The position numbers and the translations under genes are program-made. The notes beneath the pieces are model-generated. The model was not told the origin of the DNA. It did no database searches and worked only from the letters and a program-made list of their open reading frames with translations. A stretch of 64,000 bases of DNA from Chlorella sorokiniana (Eukaryota; Chlorophyta; Trebouxiophyceae; Chlorellales; Chlorellaceae), in assembly GCA_025917655.1 (NCBI GenBank), contig CP084619.1, positions 1,178,001-1,242,000 of the forward strand. The letters run 5' to 3'. Numbering within the stretch: the stretch's first letter is position 1; each line of letters begins with the position of its first letter. Below are positions 1-14,935 of the stretch, piece by piece.

Positions 1-4023
<4,023 letters not shown>

Positions 4024-4416
4024 CGCAGTAGGGCGGTCAGCTTGGCACCAGCAGCACGAGCGACAGCCTGGTGTCGGCTTTGATAGTTATAGGGAGCAAC
4101 GTTTCGACATCCTTCAAGCTTGCCTGGTAGCATAGAGCGCGCTGGGGTTCTGATGGGGCAGCGAGTAAACAAAACCCGCCAGAGCCGAGACCTGGGCCAC
4201 CTGTGCCATCAGCAGTATCCAGATTGGGATGCAATTATTGGAACGCGGGGCTCAGACTCCAAACGAAGCTGTCCTCGTGCCTCCCGTCCTGGTTTTTGCA
4301 CGCTGCATGCTGCGAATGCTGGGCTTGGAAGGAGATGCCGACAACCCCTGGTTGCCGCAATTCTAGCACAACATCAGCACATCAGCATCACTTGCGGTGA
4401 GCAACGCCGCGTAACA
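4024..4416. promoter_or_regulatory. Divergent promoter region between RecQ and gatC
   Basis: About 400 bases separate the RecQ coding region (minus) from the gatC start (plus). The part up to about 4234 may still be RecQ N-terminal coding on the minus strand. No promoter motif can be named. The region is inferred to serve both genes because they are transcribed away from each other. Confidence 0.35.
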
Positions 4417-5057
4417 ATGAAACTCGCGTATGGCCGTGCCCTGGCTTTGAGCCAGAGTTTCACGACGACAGCACCAGCCCTGCCTGCATTGCGATGCACG
4501 AATCAGGCGCAGCGGCTGCAACCCTGCCGAGCGGCCAGTAGCGGCGGGGACGGCGGCAGCAGCGGCAGCGACGCCTCGCAGCAGATAGCGCCGCCCAATG
4601 TGCGAGAGCTGGCGCGCATGGCGAACATCGCCATCACTGATGAGGAGGTAGCTGTGCCAGGCATCGCATGTTCATTGCATACCCAGCCAGACCTCACACT
4701 TGTTTGCTCGGCAGCAGCCCGGCTCCAATACTTAGCATGGCAATGCTTGTCGCGGCAAATACAGGCAGCAGTCGTACTGTGCACCAGGCCAACTGTGACT
4801 ACGACTTGTTGGTTGCCCTGCAGGTGGCAGATTGGGCCCCAAAGATAGAGAGCATTGTGGAGTGGTTTGGACAGCTGGAGAAGGTGGACGTAGAGGGGGT
4901 GCCGCCCGCTGTGCGGGCGGATCTGGAGGGGGAGAACACGCTGCGTGAAGATGAGGTGGTCCGGCCAGAGGGGCAGCCAGACCTCCTACAGCAAGCCCCT
5001 GGTAGAGAAGGGCCCTTTGTGCGCGTGCCGAAAATTGCCACGGCTGCTGACAGCTGA
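4417..5057 (+). CDS. GatC: Glutamyl-tRNA(Gln) amidotransferase subunit C, organellar
   Basis: GatC is the small subunit of the GatCAB amidotransferase, which converts Glu-tRNA(Gln) to Gln-tRNA(Gln) in plastids and mitochondria. Two exons fit exactly: 4417-4647 and 4824-5057, with a phase-0 GT-AG intron, giving 154 residues. Residues 1 to about 60 are a basic, Ser/Ala-rich targeting peptide. The GatC fold follows: VRELARMANIAITDEE, then WAPKIESIVEWFGQLEKVDV, then ADLEGENTLREDEV, and a plant-type tail ending FVRVPKIATAADS. WFGQL-VD and the LREDEV motif are typical of plant GatC. The ATG is the first in frame that gives the targeting peptide. The gene is divergent from RecQ. Confidence 0.92.
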
Positions 5058-5602
5058 CGTGATGTATCGTGAGCTGTGTGTTGTGAGGTGCACGCGGAAT
5101 CAGACCAGTCAGGCAACCCGCACAAGGGCAGTTGATCGGCTGTCGGAATTGCCGCTTTGGGCGGAGCACTCGCGATAGATGGTCTGTCCGCTGTGCGGAG
5201 CGCGCTGGGTGGATCTGTGGGCTCAGCCCGTTGCAACCTGCGGAAGCAGCTGCTGCCCGTCGTGATCACATAGTTGATGTTTGTGTTGCTGCACGGGCCA
5301 GCGCTCAAAGTCAGAAACAAAGTGCTGTGGGGCAGCGAGGTTCTCAGCTTTAGAGCCCCGCTGGTGTGTGCACCTGGATAACAAGGGAATACGAAACCTT
5401 CAGAACTTGCACGCACGCGGGAGAACATCTCCCCTGACTGCCGAAGTTCATGTACGGGGCTCTCGAGAGCCCCCCTGCCACGCTTCTGAGCTGCGGTGAT
5501 CCACCGCGAACAGCGAAGGCGTCCGCCGAGCAGCATCGGTCGGCAGCGGTAGATAAACCGACCGGCGCCAAGCAGCTCACCGGGCGCGCTGAAGCCGTCG
5601 GC
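5058..5602. other. Intergenic region, gatC to the hypothetical gene
   Basis: This holds the 3' flank of gatC and the 5' flank of the next plus-strand gene. An in-frame ATG at 5450 could extend the next gene upstream. I see no RNA gene or repeat here. Confidence 0.4.
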
Positions 5603-6604
5603 ATGTCGGTGGCAGCGCAGCTGGCGCAGCTGCACGCCCAGCTGCACGCCCTGTTGCCCGAGCTGCTACAAGTGCAGCACTTTTTGGAGTCCTCGCTGGC
5701 GCTGAACGAGGAGACGGAGGTGGCGCCACTGCTGCGCCAGAAGGTCCTCGAGTGTCGCACGGCGACAACGTTGCTGCGCGCGCCGCCCGCGGCCGCCCCC
5801 AGCTGGCGGAGGCTGAGCTGCAGGCGCTGCGGGAGGCGCGGCCGTTTGCGGAGGAATGCGTGGCCACGCTGCGGGAGCACCAGGTGCGTGCTCGCTGCAG
5901 GCGCAGCTGCCGTGCTTGGTCCGGGGGCAGGCTTGGGGAGCTACCAGCTCGCAGAATCGTGTGGGTGGGGCAGCCCTCTGGATTTTTCAGCTGCTCCTCC
6001 ACCAAGTGCAGGCCCTGCTGGAGGCCCTCACCACACCCAGCGCCATGCCCCAGCAGCCCAGCCTGGGCAGCACTGAGCGCGCGTGGCGCCAGCACGGCGT
6101 CGTGGTGGGCCCCCGCCAGCCAGCCCCCGCCAGCCAGGCCACAGAACTCGCACCAGCCGCCCCTCCGCTCCCCCGCAGCGACCTGCCGGCCCTCAGGGTG
6201 CGTACGCTGGCGCCGGGCCGCAGCAGCCGGCGCCGCTGGGCATGGCTCTGTTGATGGAGCAGCAGCGGCAGGAGCGTGAGCAGGCGGCGATGCTGGCTGC
6301 GCAGCAGGCCGCGGCGCGCGAGCAGGCGGCGATGCTGGCCGCGCGGGCGGCAGCGGAGCGCGAGGCGGCGGAGCGGCGCGCGATGCCGCCGCCGTGGGCG
6401 GTGCCGCCGGCGCAGGCGCCGCGGGCGGCCGCCGAGCCGCTGCAGCACAACCCCTCGGTGGAGATGCTGCCGGTGCTGCCCTCCATTGCTGGCCTGCCCA
6501 CCCTGAGCCAGCTGATGGAGCAGTCCTCTGCCATGATGATGTCGCTCAGCCTCAAGGACGAGGAGTGGGCGGCCACGGTGGCGGCCGCCATCGCAGCGGT
6601 GGCG

Positions 6605-6643
<39 letters not shown>

Positions 6644-8265
6644 TCCCTGCGGCTGTCCCCCGCGCTGACCGCCTCCCTGCGGCTGTCCCCGCGCTGACGG
6701 CCTCGCTGCGGCAGGTGCCGCCGGTGCCGACGCCGGCGGGCGCGGGCGGCGGCGGCGAGCGGGAGGCTTCTGGCGCGGCGCAGGCGCAGGGGCAGGAGGG
6801 GCTGGGGCAGGGCAGCGCGGGACCCTCCCCCTGGGCATGCAGCTGTCGTCGATACGGATGCTGGAGCAGCTGCTGCTGCCCAGCCTGGCAAAGGTCGGTG
6901 CCACGCTGGCGCCAGCAGGGCAGGCAGCCCCGCAGCCCGCACCCCCGGCAGGCGCTCCCGGCGGACAGCAGGCGGACGCGCCGCCGCCGTCGCTGCAGCT
7001 CGCGCCGCAGCTGCATGCCTCCTCCCCCTTTGTGCTGCCCGTGCCCGCAGCGGGGGCGGCGCGCCCACGGCCGCGCAAGTGGCGGCCGCGCAGCAGGCGC
7101 TTCTGGGGCGTGCGTCCGGCGGCGGCGGCTCAGCGCCGCTCTCCCCCATCAGCAGCTGCGACACCGTGGGGGCGGGCAGCAGCGGCAACCTGTCGTACCG
7201 CCGGGTGTCCTTCATGCCGCTGCCCGCGGCGGTACCCTCCCGCGCCAGCAGCGCTGAGGAGGGCCTGGCGCGCGCCCCTCAGCACCCAGCATGCCATTCC
7301 TCACGCCCCCGCCCCCGCGGAGGCTGCGGCGGCGCCACCGCCTACAGCGCCGGCGGCAGCGGGTCCGCCAGCGGCCGCAGCTGCCCCGCCAGCCGGCGCG
7401 CAGCAGCCCGCTCCAGCGACGGCGCCCGCGCTGCAGGCCCACACGCCCTCCCCTCCTCCCTCTCCCCCACCCATCGCGCCCCTCCCTGCGACCCGCCACC
7501 CGCCAGCACCAGCCGCACCTGAGGGTTGGGGCGCGCCCCTACCAGGCACGCCGCCGCTGCCGGCGGCAGCGCAGGCGCCGCGGGTGGCGGTGGTGCCTGC
7601 GGGCACACACGTGCGCATCGCCCCCTCCACGGCAGCCCCGCTGCAGCAGCAGCAGCGCGCGGTCGACCCGCGGCAGGAGCTGCAGCACCGCACCGCCGCC
7701 ACCGCCGCCGGCCCCGTCAGCTTTGTGTCGGTGCACGAGGTGCCCATGCCCCACGACTTCAGCCGAGGCGGTGCGCGCTGCCGCCGCCCTCAAGCTCCGC
7801 CTGCAATGTGGGCGCTGGGCCCTGTGGCACGCCCTGCATGTGCCGCCACCCCCGTGATCGGTGGGGCTGGGTGCGGCTGCTGCACTGCCCGCGCGCTGCA
7901 GCCCGCCAACTCAGCACGACTGCCCCTTGCTGTGCCCCTGTCCCTTCTGGCGGACTGCAGAGACGAGCCTGAGCCATCTGTTCTACACCGTGAAGCAGAC
8001 CGGCACGCTGCCGCCGCCCGCGGAAGGGGAGGAGGATGGTGGCGAGGAGGACGGCGGTGGCAACGCCACCGAGGTCGGCGTCAGCCCTGCCAGCAGCAGC
8101 CAAGGTGGCGCGTCCACCATAGCCGAGGGCACTCCAGGGGTGTACCACAGCACAGGGTCGCAGCAGCGGCACCAGGAGGGCAGCGCAGGCGGCGCGCCTG
8201 GGCTGTCAGCAGGGGAAACCGAGATCGGGGGAACTAAGCGCCGACGAGGCGTCGTCAACAGCTGA
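5603..8265 (+). CDS. Unrecognised Ala/Pro/Gly-rich protein with N-terminal coiled coil
   Basis: I do not recognise the family. The start at 5603 opens with a helical, heptad-like segment (LAQLHAQLHALLPELLQVQ), and a likely second exon at about 5806-5883 continues it (LAEAELQALREARPFAEE). Next comes an Ala/Gln/Arg-rich helix (MLAAQQAAAREQAAM), then LPSIAGLPTLSQLMEQ, a 13-residue Gly run (about 6602-6643), long Ala/Pro-rich stretches, and a C-terminal part with ETSLSHLFYTVKQTG that ends in GGTKRRRGVVNS at 8265, possibly a nuclear localisation signal. The frame changes at two places not obviously spliced (about 6691 and 6825); see the 30-bp repeat. In-frame ATG at 5450 is an alternative start. 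The intron-exon chain is uncertain. It lies in tandem between gatC and the GT14 gene. Confidence 0.6.
6602..6643 (+). repeat. (GGC)n microsatellite encoding poly-Gly
   Basis: An uninterrupted GGC/GGN run encodes 13 glycines in the hypothetical gene. A shorter run of the same kind is in the PRA1-like gene near 29284-29313. Confidence 0.85.
6644..6702 (+). repeat. Two-copy 30-bp coding tandem repeat with a one-base length difference
   Basis: Unit 1 (6644-6673, 30 bases) and unit 2 (6674-6702, 29 bases) both read SLRLSPALTA-like, but the C run is five long in unit 1 and four long in unit 2. A partial third unit follows. The missing C throws the frame at unit 2. Confidence 0.8.
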
Positions 8266-8919
8266 CTTGTCCTGCCTTCGCCCATTACATTGATTTAATG
8301 ATTGTTTCCTTCACTGCCCTCCTTGAACCCCTTCCTGCAAGTTTGTTCTGCGCTTGTGGAAATGCACGAGGTTGTGAGGTCGCCGCCTGCGCGCAGCTGT
8401 GGCCTGCCAGGGGGCGGGACGCCAATGTGCTTTGCCCACCCTGGGATCTCCCATGTCTGCGATGCACCCAGAGCAGACAAGTTCGTCGTAAATGGATGAC
8501 CGTACTTGGCGATCTGAATTCACAACGCGCTGGCGTGACCCGCGTCAAACGCCGACGCCTTCTTGTTGAGCCTGCCGGGAGCGGTGCTTGTTGCAAAGAC
8601 ACGCCGCCTGCTTTGTTGATCGCGTCCTCGCTCGCCGACACAGCCCGCCTGAGGTTGGTTGGTGGGTGGGAAGCTCTGCTCTGGCACGCGGGTGACTCTT
8701 GGGCGACCTGAGCGCGGCTGAGAGCATCCCCGTTGCTTGCTTTTGCATCCTCGACAATCACCGACCCCTGCAAGCAGGTCTTTAATTTGCTTGCGCTTCT
8801 TCACCCTGCGGAGCAAGCCTCCCATACTCGGCCAGAACGCTTGATCGGCAATCTAGGGACCATCTTAGGCAGGGAAGCATCGCTTAACGCGATCCGAGCC
8901 AGAGGCCGATCGGCGTCCA
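8266..8919. other. Intergenic region upstream of the GT14 gene
   Basis: About 650 bases between two plus-strand genes. It is less GC-biased than the flanks. Short open frames on both strands show no conserved motif. I see no RNA gene. Confidence 0.4.
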
Positions 8920-11900
8920 ATGCTCAGGAGGAGCGGGCGGTCGACACCCTGCACGCCCGCTTCTTTGAAGGATGCAGCGGACGGACTTGGCAGCAGCGGA
9001 TCCAGCAGCGAGCTTGCAGGCAGTCCACCGAGCAGCAGCGGCGGTGCCAAGCCGCCGTGCCAGCTTATCACGCCTCGGCAGCAGCAGTCGCGGTTACGCA
9101 CGCTGCTCCTTGCGCTGGTGCCTGCTCTAGTCCTGGTGGCAACCTGCACATCCATGCAGCAGCGGCACAGCCGTCGAGCCCGCCTGGCCGAGGAGCTGCT
9201 GGCGGCGACGTGGGGAGCGCAGGCGCGGGGAGCCGCCCACGGGCGCGGCAGCTGGGCGAGGCGAGCAGCAGCGCAGCGGCTGCGGGGCGGGCGTGCGCTG
9301 AGGCGCTGCAGGTGCCGCAGGTGGCCATGCTGTTCCTGGTGAAGGGCCCGCTGCGCCACGAGGCAGTGTGGCGGGCGTGGTTTGAGCGAGCGGCGGGCCT
9401 CCTGCCTGCCCAGGCAGTCAGTAACACGCTGTGCGCCAGCGAGGAGGGCATGCCCGACGCGTTGGCGGCATGCAGCAGCCTTGCGCGGGGGCTGGAGCCT
9501 CAGCGAGCGGCGCGGCAGGCAGCGAAGGAGGGGCACCGCCGCGCCAGCAGCATGCCAGCGGCCTACCCGCCCCTGGCGCCGCTATCGGCGAGAGCGGCGG
9601 CGGCAGCGGTGGGGGCGGCAGCCTGCGTCGCTGGATGCTGGAGGGATGGCACTGCAGCCAGCCGGTGCAGGGGGTGTGCTGGACAGGCAGCACCTGTTTG
9701 ACGTGTATGTGCACCCGCACCCCAACTTCACCGGTGAGCGCACTGGGGCAGCGTCTGCAGCGATACTCATGAGGACGCCGTGTCGTGTACTGGTCAGCCA
9801 CTTGCGCTGCCGCGCTGGGACGCATGGAGGCTCAGCATGCAAGCCGGCAGGGCTGCGGCGTGTGCGCAGTTCCGTGGCTCCATTCGTTCCGCTGCTGTGT
9901 TTGCCGCCCTGCAGGCTACCCCCGGCAGCCTGCTGTACGGGCGCGAGCTGCCGGGCTCCCAGCGCGTGGCCACCGAGTGGGGCAGCCACTCGCTGGTGGA
10001 TGCCGCTGAGGCGCTGCTGGCGGCGGCGCTGCGCAACCCGCGCAACACCAAGTTCTTCATGCTGAGCGAGAGCGACCTGCCGCTGTACAGCCCGGAGACG
10101 CTGTACCTGCAGGTGCGGTGGGGAGGGGGGGCGCGCGGGGCGTGCGCACGCGCGGGGTGGGCAGGGGGTCAATTGGAAAGACTGTCCTGGGGACGTCACG
10201 CCTGTGGTGATGCTGGAGCCTCTCGCATGTGCATGCCTCCCGCTGTGCGCACCTCCAAGCGCTGTTCGTGACGGCATGATCCCCGCTGGCTTCGTGCTGG
10301 CCCCGCCCACCAAGCACACCGGCCGCCTGCGCCGCCTGCAGCTGATGAGCGAGCATCGCTCCCGCCTCAATGCGTGCAACACCACGGAGGGGTGGGACCT
10401 GGACTACTATCGCTGGGTGGACCGCATGCAGACGCGCTTCCTCACGCGCGACCACTGGCGCAAGAGCTCGCAGGTGGGGTGTGCTTGGTGTGGGCATGCG
10501 GCAGCGAAGCGATGGCGGAGAGCGTGGCACATCCCGGCCGCCTTCCGGGCATCGCTTGCACCCACGCCCGCCCCCTCTGTGACCAACCCTGCGCACACGC
10601 ACCCCTCGCCTGCTGCCAGTGGTTTGTGCTGAACCGTGCGCATGCGGAGCTGGTGCTGGGCGACCGCGCCGTGGAGCGCGTGTTCCAGGCGCACTGCCGT
10701 ACCATGTATGAGGTGGATCGGGCGTGGAGCGTGTGTGCTACCCGGGTGAGAGCGGGGCGCCGCTGGTGGCGGATGCTGCGCGCATGCTGTGCATGGCCTG
10801 CCAGCTGTCAAACCGGCACATCTGCCCTGGCTGGCAGTCCGGGCAGGCGGCGGCGCCCCTGCATCTGCTCGTCCGCATGGGGCCGAGCCGCTGGGTGCGC
10901 TGCTGTGCCCTGCTGTCCTCCCCGCGCAGACGAGCACTACATCCCCACCCTGCTGGCGGTACACGGGCGGGACCACGAGACCGACTGCCAGGGCGCCTTC
11001 ATGGGTGAGCACGCGGGGGCAAGAGGCGGGGGCAAGAGGCGGGGGCGACAGCTGCCTGCCATCCGCCGGTGGTGGCTCCTTTCGGCTGGGCTGCGTGCGC
11101 CTGCTGGTGCAGCCGGTGGTGTGTGCGACTGGTGGTGTGTGCCTTGCTGGTCTCGCCCATCGAATCAAACGTGCCACCTCCCTCCTGCCTCCTGCGTCGT
11201 GCAGATGTGGACTGGTCCCGAGTAGAGAGTACCTCCCCCACCCCTGGGAGTACCGCCCCAGTGAGCCTCGTACCGCTACCGCTGTTCACCGCCCCCAGTC
11301 GGTGCAACGTGCCGCTGCCGTACCTGTGCTGCCTCGCGGGCTGCCAGAGCACCCACCCCCTCGCTCGAACCCACCCCCACAGGCGAGGTTGGCGACCGCC
11401 TGTTTGACGCGCTGCGCCGCCCGCAGCGCCCGGCTGCAGCAACGCCGCTGGAGCGCTGGCGGCCGCCCCCGCCGCCTTTGCAACAGGACAAGCTGTTTGC
11501 GGCGGCGGCGGCCGAGGCGGGGGCGCGGGGCCCAGCCAGCTGCAGGCTCTGGGGGCGGGCGTGTGCCGCGCGCTGCTGCTGCACCAGCAGGAGGCGGCAA
11601 AGTATCCGGCGCTGGGGCCTCGCTGCCCCCTCATGGCCCGCAAGTTTGCTGATGAAACCGTCAAGGTGGGAGCCCGCCTTGGGGAGCGGGGGTGGCCGTG
11701 TGCGAGTGCGGACAGGGATCGGTGGGGACGGATGTGGACGGCCAGCGGTCGGCGGGTACCCCTGCGCCTGGCCTAGCCAGCACAGCCTCCCCGTCTCCCC
11801 GCCTGCAGCCGGCCCTCATGGCGCTGGCCCCTGCGACAGCACCACCCTCATCCTCAACGACGGGCGCTGCCTCGGCGAGAGCGAGCGGCTGCGTGCGCTG

Positions 11901-12071
11901 CGCGTGGCCTGGTGGCGCGCCGCACCCTGGCTGGCGCTTGCCAGCGGCCTGCTGCTCCTGCTGCCCCTGCTCTCCGCCTTTGTGGCGCCGCTGCGCAAGC
12001 TGCCCCAACTGCTGCTGCGGCGCCTGCCGCGGCAAGACGCGCGTCTATCTGCGCCGCTGCTGGATGTGTGA
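8920..12071 (+). CDS. Core-2/I-branching-type glycosyltransferase, GT14 family
   Basis: Likely a type II Golgi glycosyltransferase adding sugars to glycoproteins or wall polysaccharide. The start at 8920 gives a cytosolic tail, then a membrane anchor around residues 54-75 (LRTLLLALVPALVLVATC). The plant-type GT14 signature follows over many exons: VAMLFLVKGPLRHEAVWRAW, FDVYVHPHPNF, GSLLYGRELPGS, VATEWGSHSLVDAAEALLAA, KFFMLSESDLPLYSPETLY, the DHWRKSSQWFVLNRAHAELV region, CRTMYEVDEHYIPTLLAVHG, VDWSR, and CPLMARKFADETV near 11625-11665. Unusually, a second hydrophobic segment (APWLALASGLLLLLPLLSAF) sits close to the C-terminus, which ends at 12071. The stretch 9400-9690 is poorly conserved and may include an intron. 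A TGTAA lies at 12233. The gene is convergent with the TBL-like gene. Confidence 0.85.
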
Positions 12072-12232
12072 CCCAGCGCCCAATGACCGCCTGCACATGC
12101 GTGGCCCCCCTTTTTGTCTCCTACCTGTCGAGATCACCCACCACGCACTGCATGTGTCGACCCCCTGTACCCAGCCCACCAAGCTTACCCCAATTACTCC
12201 TGATATTTTCATTTGAATTTGATTCTTTGCCT

Positions 12233-12237
12233 TGTAA
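12233..12237 (+). terminator. TGTAA poly(A) signal of the GT14 gene
   Basis: TGTAA, the usual green-algal polyadenylation signal, lies 162 bases after the GT14 stop, inside an unusually AT-rich stretch (about 12195-12240). Confidence 0.5.
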
Positions 12238-12354
12238 CACTCTGGTGCTCCTTTGACACAAACTCTGTCAAGCGTGCCACACAGGGAGCCCCGAGGAGCC
12301 GGTGGAGCAAGTTTGATGTGGGAAGGCGCCACGGGTTGCCGGCAGCTTGCGACG

Positions 12355-14272
12355 CTAGCGCCATGCCGACGCAGACGCCACCTCGCTTCCTGGCTGCGGC
12401 ATCGGCGGCAGGTCCCGCAGCGCGCGGTACAGTGCCAGCACCCAGGTCTGTTGAAGGGGTGGGGGAACCGTCTGGGTGTATGGGTGGGTGGACGGGCGGC
12501 ACACCCCACAAGCACACGCGAGGGATGGCGACCACGGCACCTGCCGGCCCTGAGCAGTGAGACCGCACCAGCGCCCCACACGCCCGGCAGCTGCGTCCCA
12601 CCTGCGGCGCCGAGGGGTGGCAGAAGTGGGTGCACTCCCAGCCGCCGCCGTTGTCCCGGTGGAAGGCATCCATCCACAGGCTCTCGTTGAACGACGGCAG
12701 CACCGGCACGCGCGCGCCGCCATCGCCGCCGCCGCCGCCTCGTTCCGCCACCCGCCGCGCAGCAGGCCGTGCGGGTCGCTCTTGCCGGCCTCCAGCACCG
12801 CCACGCCGTCCCCGGTCACCGAGAAGTTGGCTGTGGGGCCGCAGCGGAAGGGCGGTGACCCCCCGGGTACTCGCCCGAAGCGGCGTCAGCAAAGTGCTGC
12901 GCGGGGTGGGCTGCCACAGCAGGCGCGGCAGCGCGGCCGCGTGCCGCGCCACAAACTCTGTGAACGCCGCCAGCGCGGGTGCGTAGCTGTCCGGGCGTGG
13001 TGCAGGCCAAAGTTGACCACCATCAGGTCGTTGGACGGAGACAGCAGCCCCGGGGGCGTCGGCGAGCAGCGGCAGCACCCGCTGTACCAGGTCATCACCC
13101 TGTGCAGCGGGGAGCGGGGAGCCACAGGGTTCGGGGTTGGTGTGTGGGTGTGTGCGTGGGGGCGGGGCGGTGATCAGGCTGAGGGTGACGGGAAGGATGG
13201 AATCCACGGCGGGGGCAGCGGACGGGCCCAGCCGTGCTCCAACGCAGTGATCCCCAAAAACACTGCGCCTGGCGCCTGGGCAGCCATCCCAAGTCAGAGC
13301 CTGCAGGGTAGCTCGCCCCCAACACACACACACACACACTCTCTCCCTCACGCCCCCGCGTTGACCCAGCGCCTCGCCTTGTCCACTCGGATGTAGCACA
13401 CCGCAGAGCCGTCCAGCAGGTCGGCGCAGGTGGCCCCGATGATGCGGGACAGCTCCTGCTGCAGCGCGGGCGCCGCCGTCACGTTGCGGTGCTCCAGCGA
13501 GGGCCAGAACTCAAACAGGAAACACTGTGCCGCCTGCAGGGAGGGTGGGGGGCCCAGGTGGATGTGTGTGTGTGTGTGTGTGTGGTGGTGGTGGTGGGGG
13601 GCTGAAAGGGAGTGCTGACAGCAGGAATCCAGCAGCTTGTCGGCATGCCAGCCGCGGCGCTTGCGCTCGGTCGCACAAGAGGCGGCCGGCTGCGGTGCAG
13701 CCTGCCTTGTAGAAATCCAGCATCTGGCTGTCGCCCAGCAGCCAGAGCGTGCGGCCGCGCAGCTGGCTCCACAGGTCACACGGCGACAGCTGCAGCGCCA
13801 GCCCGTGCCGCCGCGCCAGCCACTCCTCCAGCAGCGTCCAGTACAGCCCGGCATCACACAGCTGCCCGCCCTTGAACTGGCAGATGTCGGCCCAGCCGCC
13901 GCTGCGGGCGCAGTTGCTGCAGCCAGGGCGCTGCGAAATGCCGCCGAGCAGGTACGGCCGCCGCCGCCCGACCGCAAGTCCTTCTCGCTGAGCCGCGGGT
14001 AGTCTACCGGGCAGCCGCCCTGGCTGCTGCGGCTGCCGCTGGCTGCGCCCCCATGCCGTGCGGCAAAGTGCCATGTGAGAAGCCCTGCAGCAGCACATGC
14101 CCGTCGGAAACAAGAATGCAAGCTGCTGCTCAGGCAAGGGGCGATTCCCCTCTGGCAGCAGGCGGCGCTGCAGCTGCGGCGGCAGCCGTTGCAAGGGACC
14201 CACCTGCCAGTAATGCTGCTGCGAGACGGGGATCAGAGCGCTTCGCCGGCCCCTAGGCATACCCACACTCAA
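12355..14272 (-). CDS. PC-esterase / TBL-like protein (plant DUF231 O-acetyltransferase relative)
   Basis: TBL/PC-esterase proteins are Golgi enzymes that O-acetylate wall polysaccharides. Visible in order on the minus strand: WADICQFKGGQLCDAGLYW, CDLWSQLRGRTLWLLGDSQM with the GDS nucleophile motif (near 13715-13775), QCFLFEFWPSLEHRNVT, CADLLDGSAVCYIRVDK, a segment NDLMVVNFGLHHA, LLWQPTP..HF, and the C-terminal catalytic block SFNESLWMDAFHRD, GGGWECTHFCHPSAPQ (near 12600-12645), ending YRALRDLPPMP and a stop at 12355. In this family the last block is normally DxxH; here the first residue reads Glu (ECTH). There are at least four exons. The N-terminus is uncertain: two overlapping frames at 13950-14270 both carry plausible sequence, and a one-base shift in a GGC run would join PVDYPRLSEKDL to the main frame. 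A (GT)n tract is in an intron. Convergent with the GT14 gene. Confidence 0.75.
13563..13582. repeat. (GT)n microsatellite in an intron
   Basis: A GT dinucleotide run in an intron of the TBL-like gene. A matching (CA)n run lies at about 13321-13339 in another intron of the same gene. Confidence 0.85.
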
Positions 14273-14935
14273 CTTGATGTGTGCAAGCTCGCCAAGAGGG
14301 CGAAAGAAGGAGGTGCAAGTTGGTCGGACCTGGTTTTTGTTTCAGAGCTGACGGTAACGACACACAGACTTTCGTCCTATGTTAAAGTCGTCCATCGGAA
14401 ACCGCCGCGGCGTTGATGTGTGCCAGGCAAGTGCAGCACGCCGTCAGGCGGCGGCGGCGTCTTGCTGGCAGGGCATGCCAACCGGGCGCACCACTGCAGC
14501 ATGGCCTGAAAATTGTGAACGTGCCAACCTGCACCACCAAGTACACACGGCCAGAAAACAACTCGTAAGATCCGTCCATCCTCTGGACGTCCAGTTTGGC
14601 GGCCAGCGCAGCGCTTCAACCCACTGTACCTGTTGCACATGCTGGCAACAATTGCGAAGAGCCAAAAAGGATCATTGATATACCTTTGTGCCATTGCATC
14701 ACCTCACGCCGGCCTTTGGAAGCCCAGCCTGGGCCATATGCAGGGGAGCGCTTGAGCAGCTGGAAGCGGATCCAATCACAGGAACAGATACATCATTAAA
14801 GAAAACTGTTAGCAGAACAGAATGCATTGCGTCATGACGTTTCCAAGAAATCCACTCGTGAACTGCATCAAACGCTGCCGTCTCCTGGCCTACAAGCCAG
14901 GCGGGAGACTGCAGCAGCGCGTGCCCAGCGCCAGC
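14273..14935. other. Intergenic region between the TBL-like gene and PreP
   Basis: About 660 bases: the 5' flank of the TBL-like gene and the 3' flank of PreP. A minus-strand open frame at 14377-14694 shows no recognisable domain. I see no RNA gene or repeat. Confidence 0.4.

Noticed and set aside
6837-8237. 466-residue open frame as a separate gene
   Set aside because: Part of it is coding sequence of the Ala/Pro-rich gene, but the rest runs through introns. There is no separate start context or domain.
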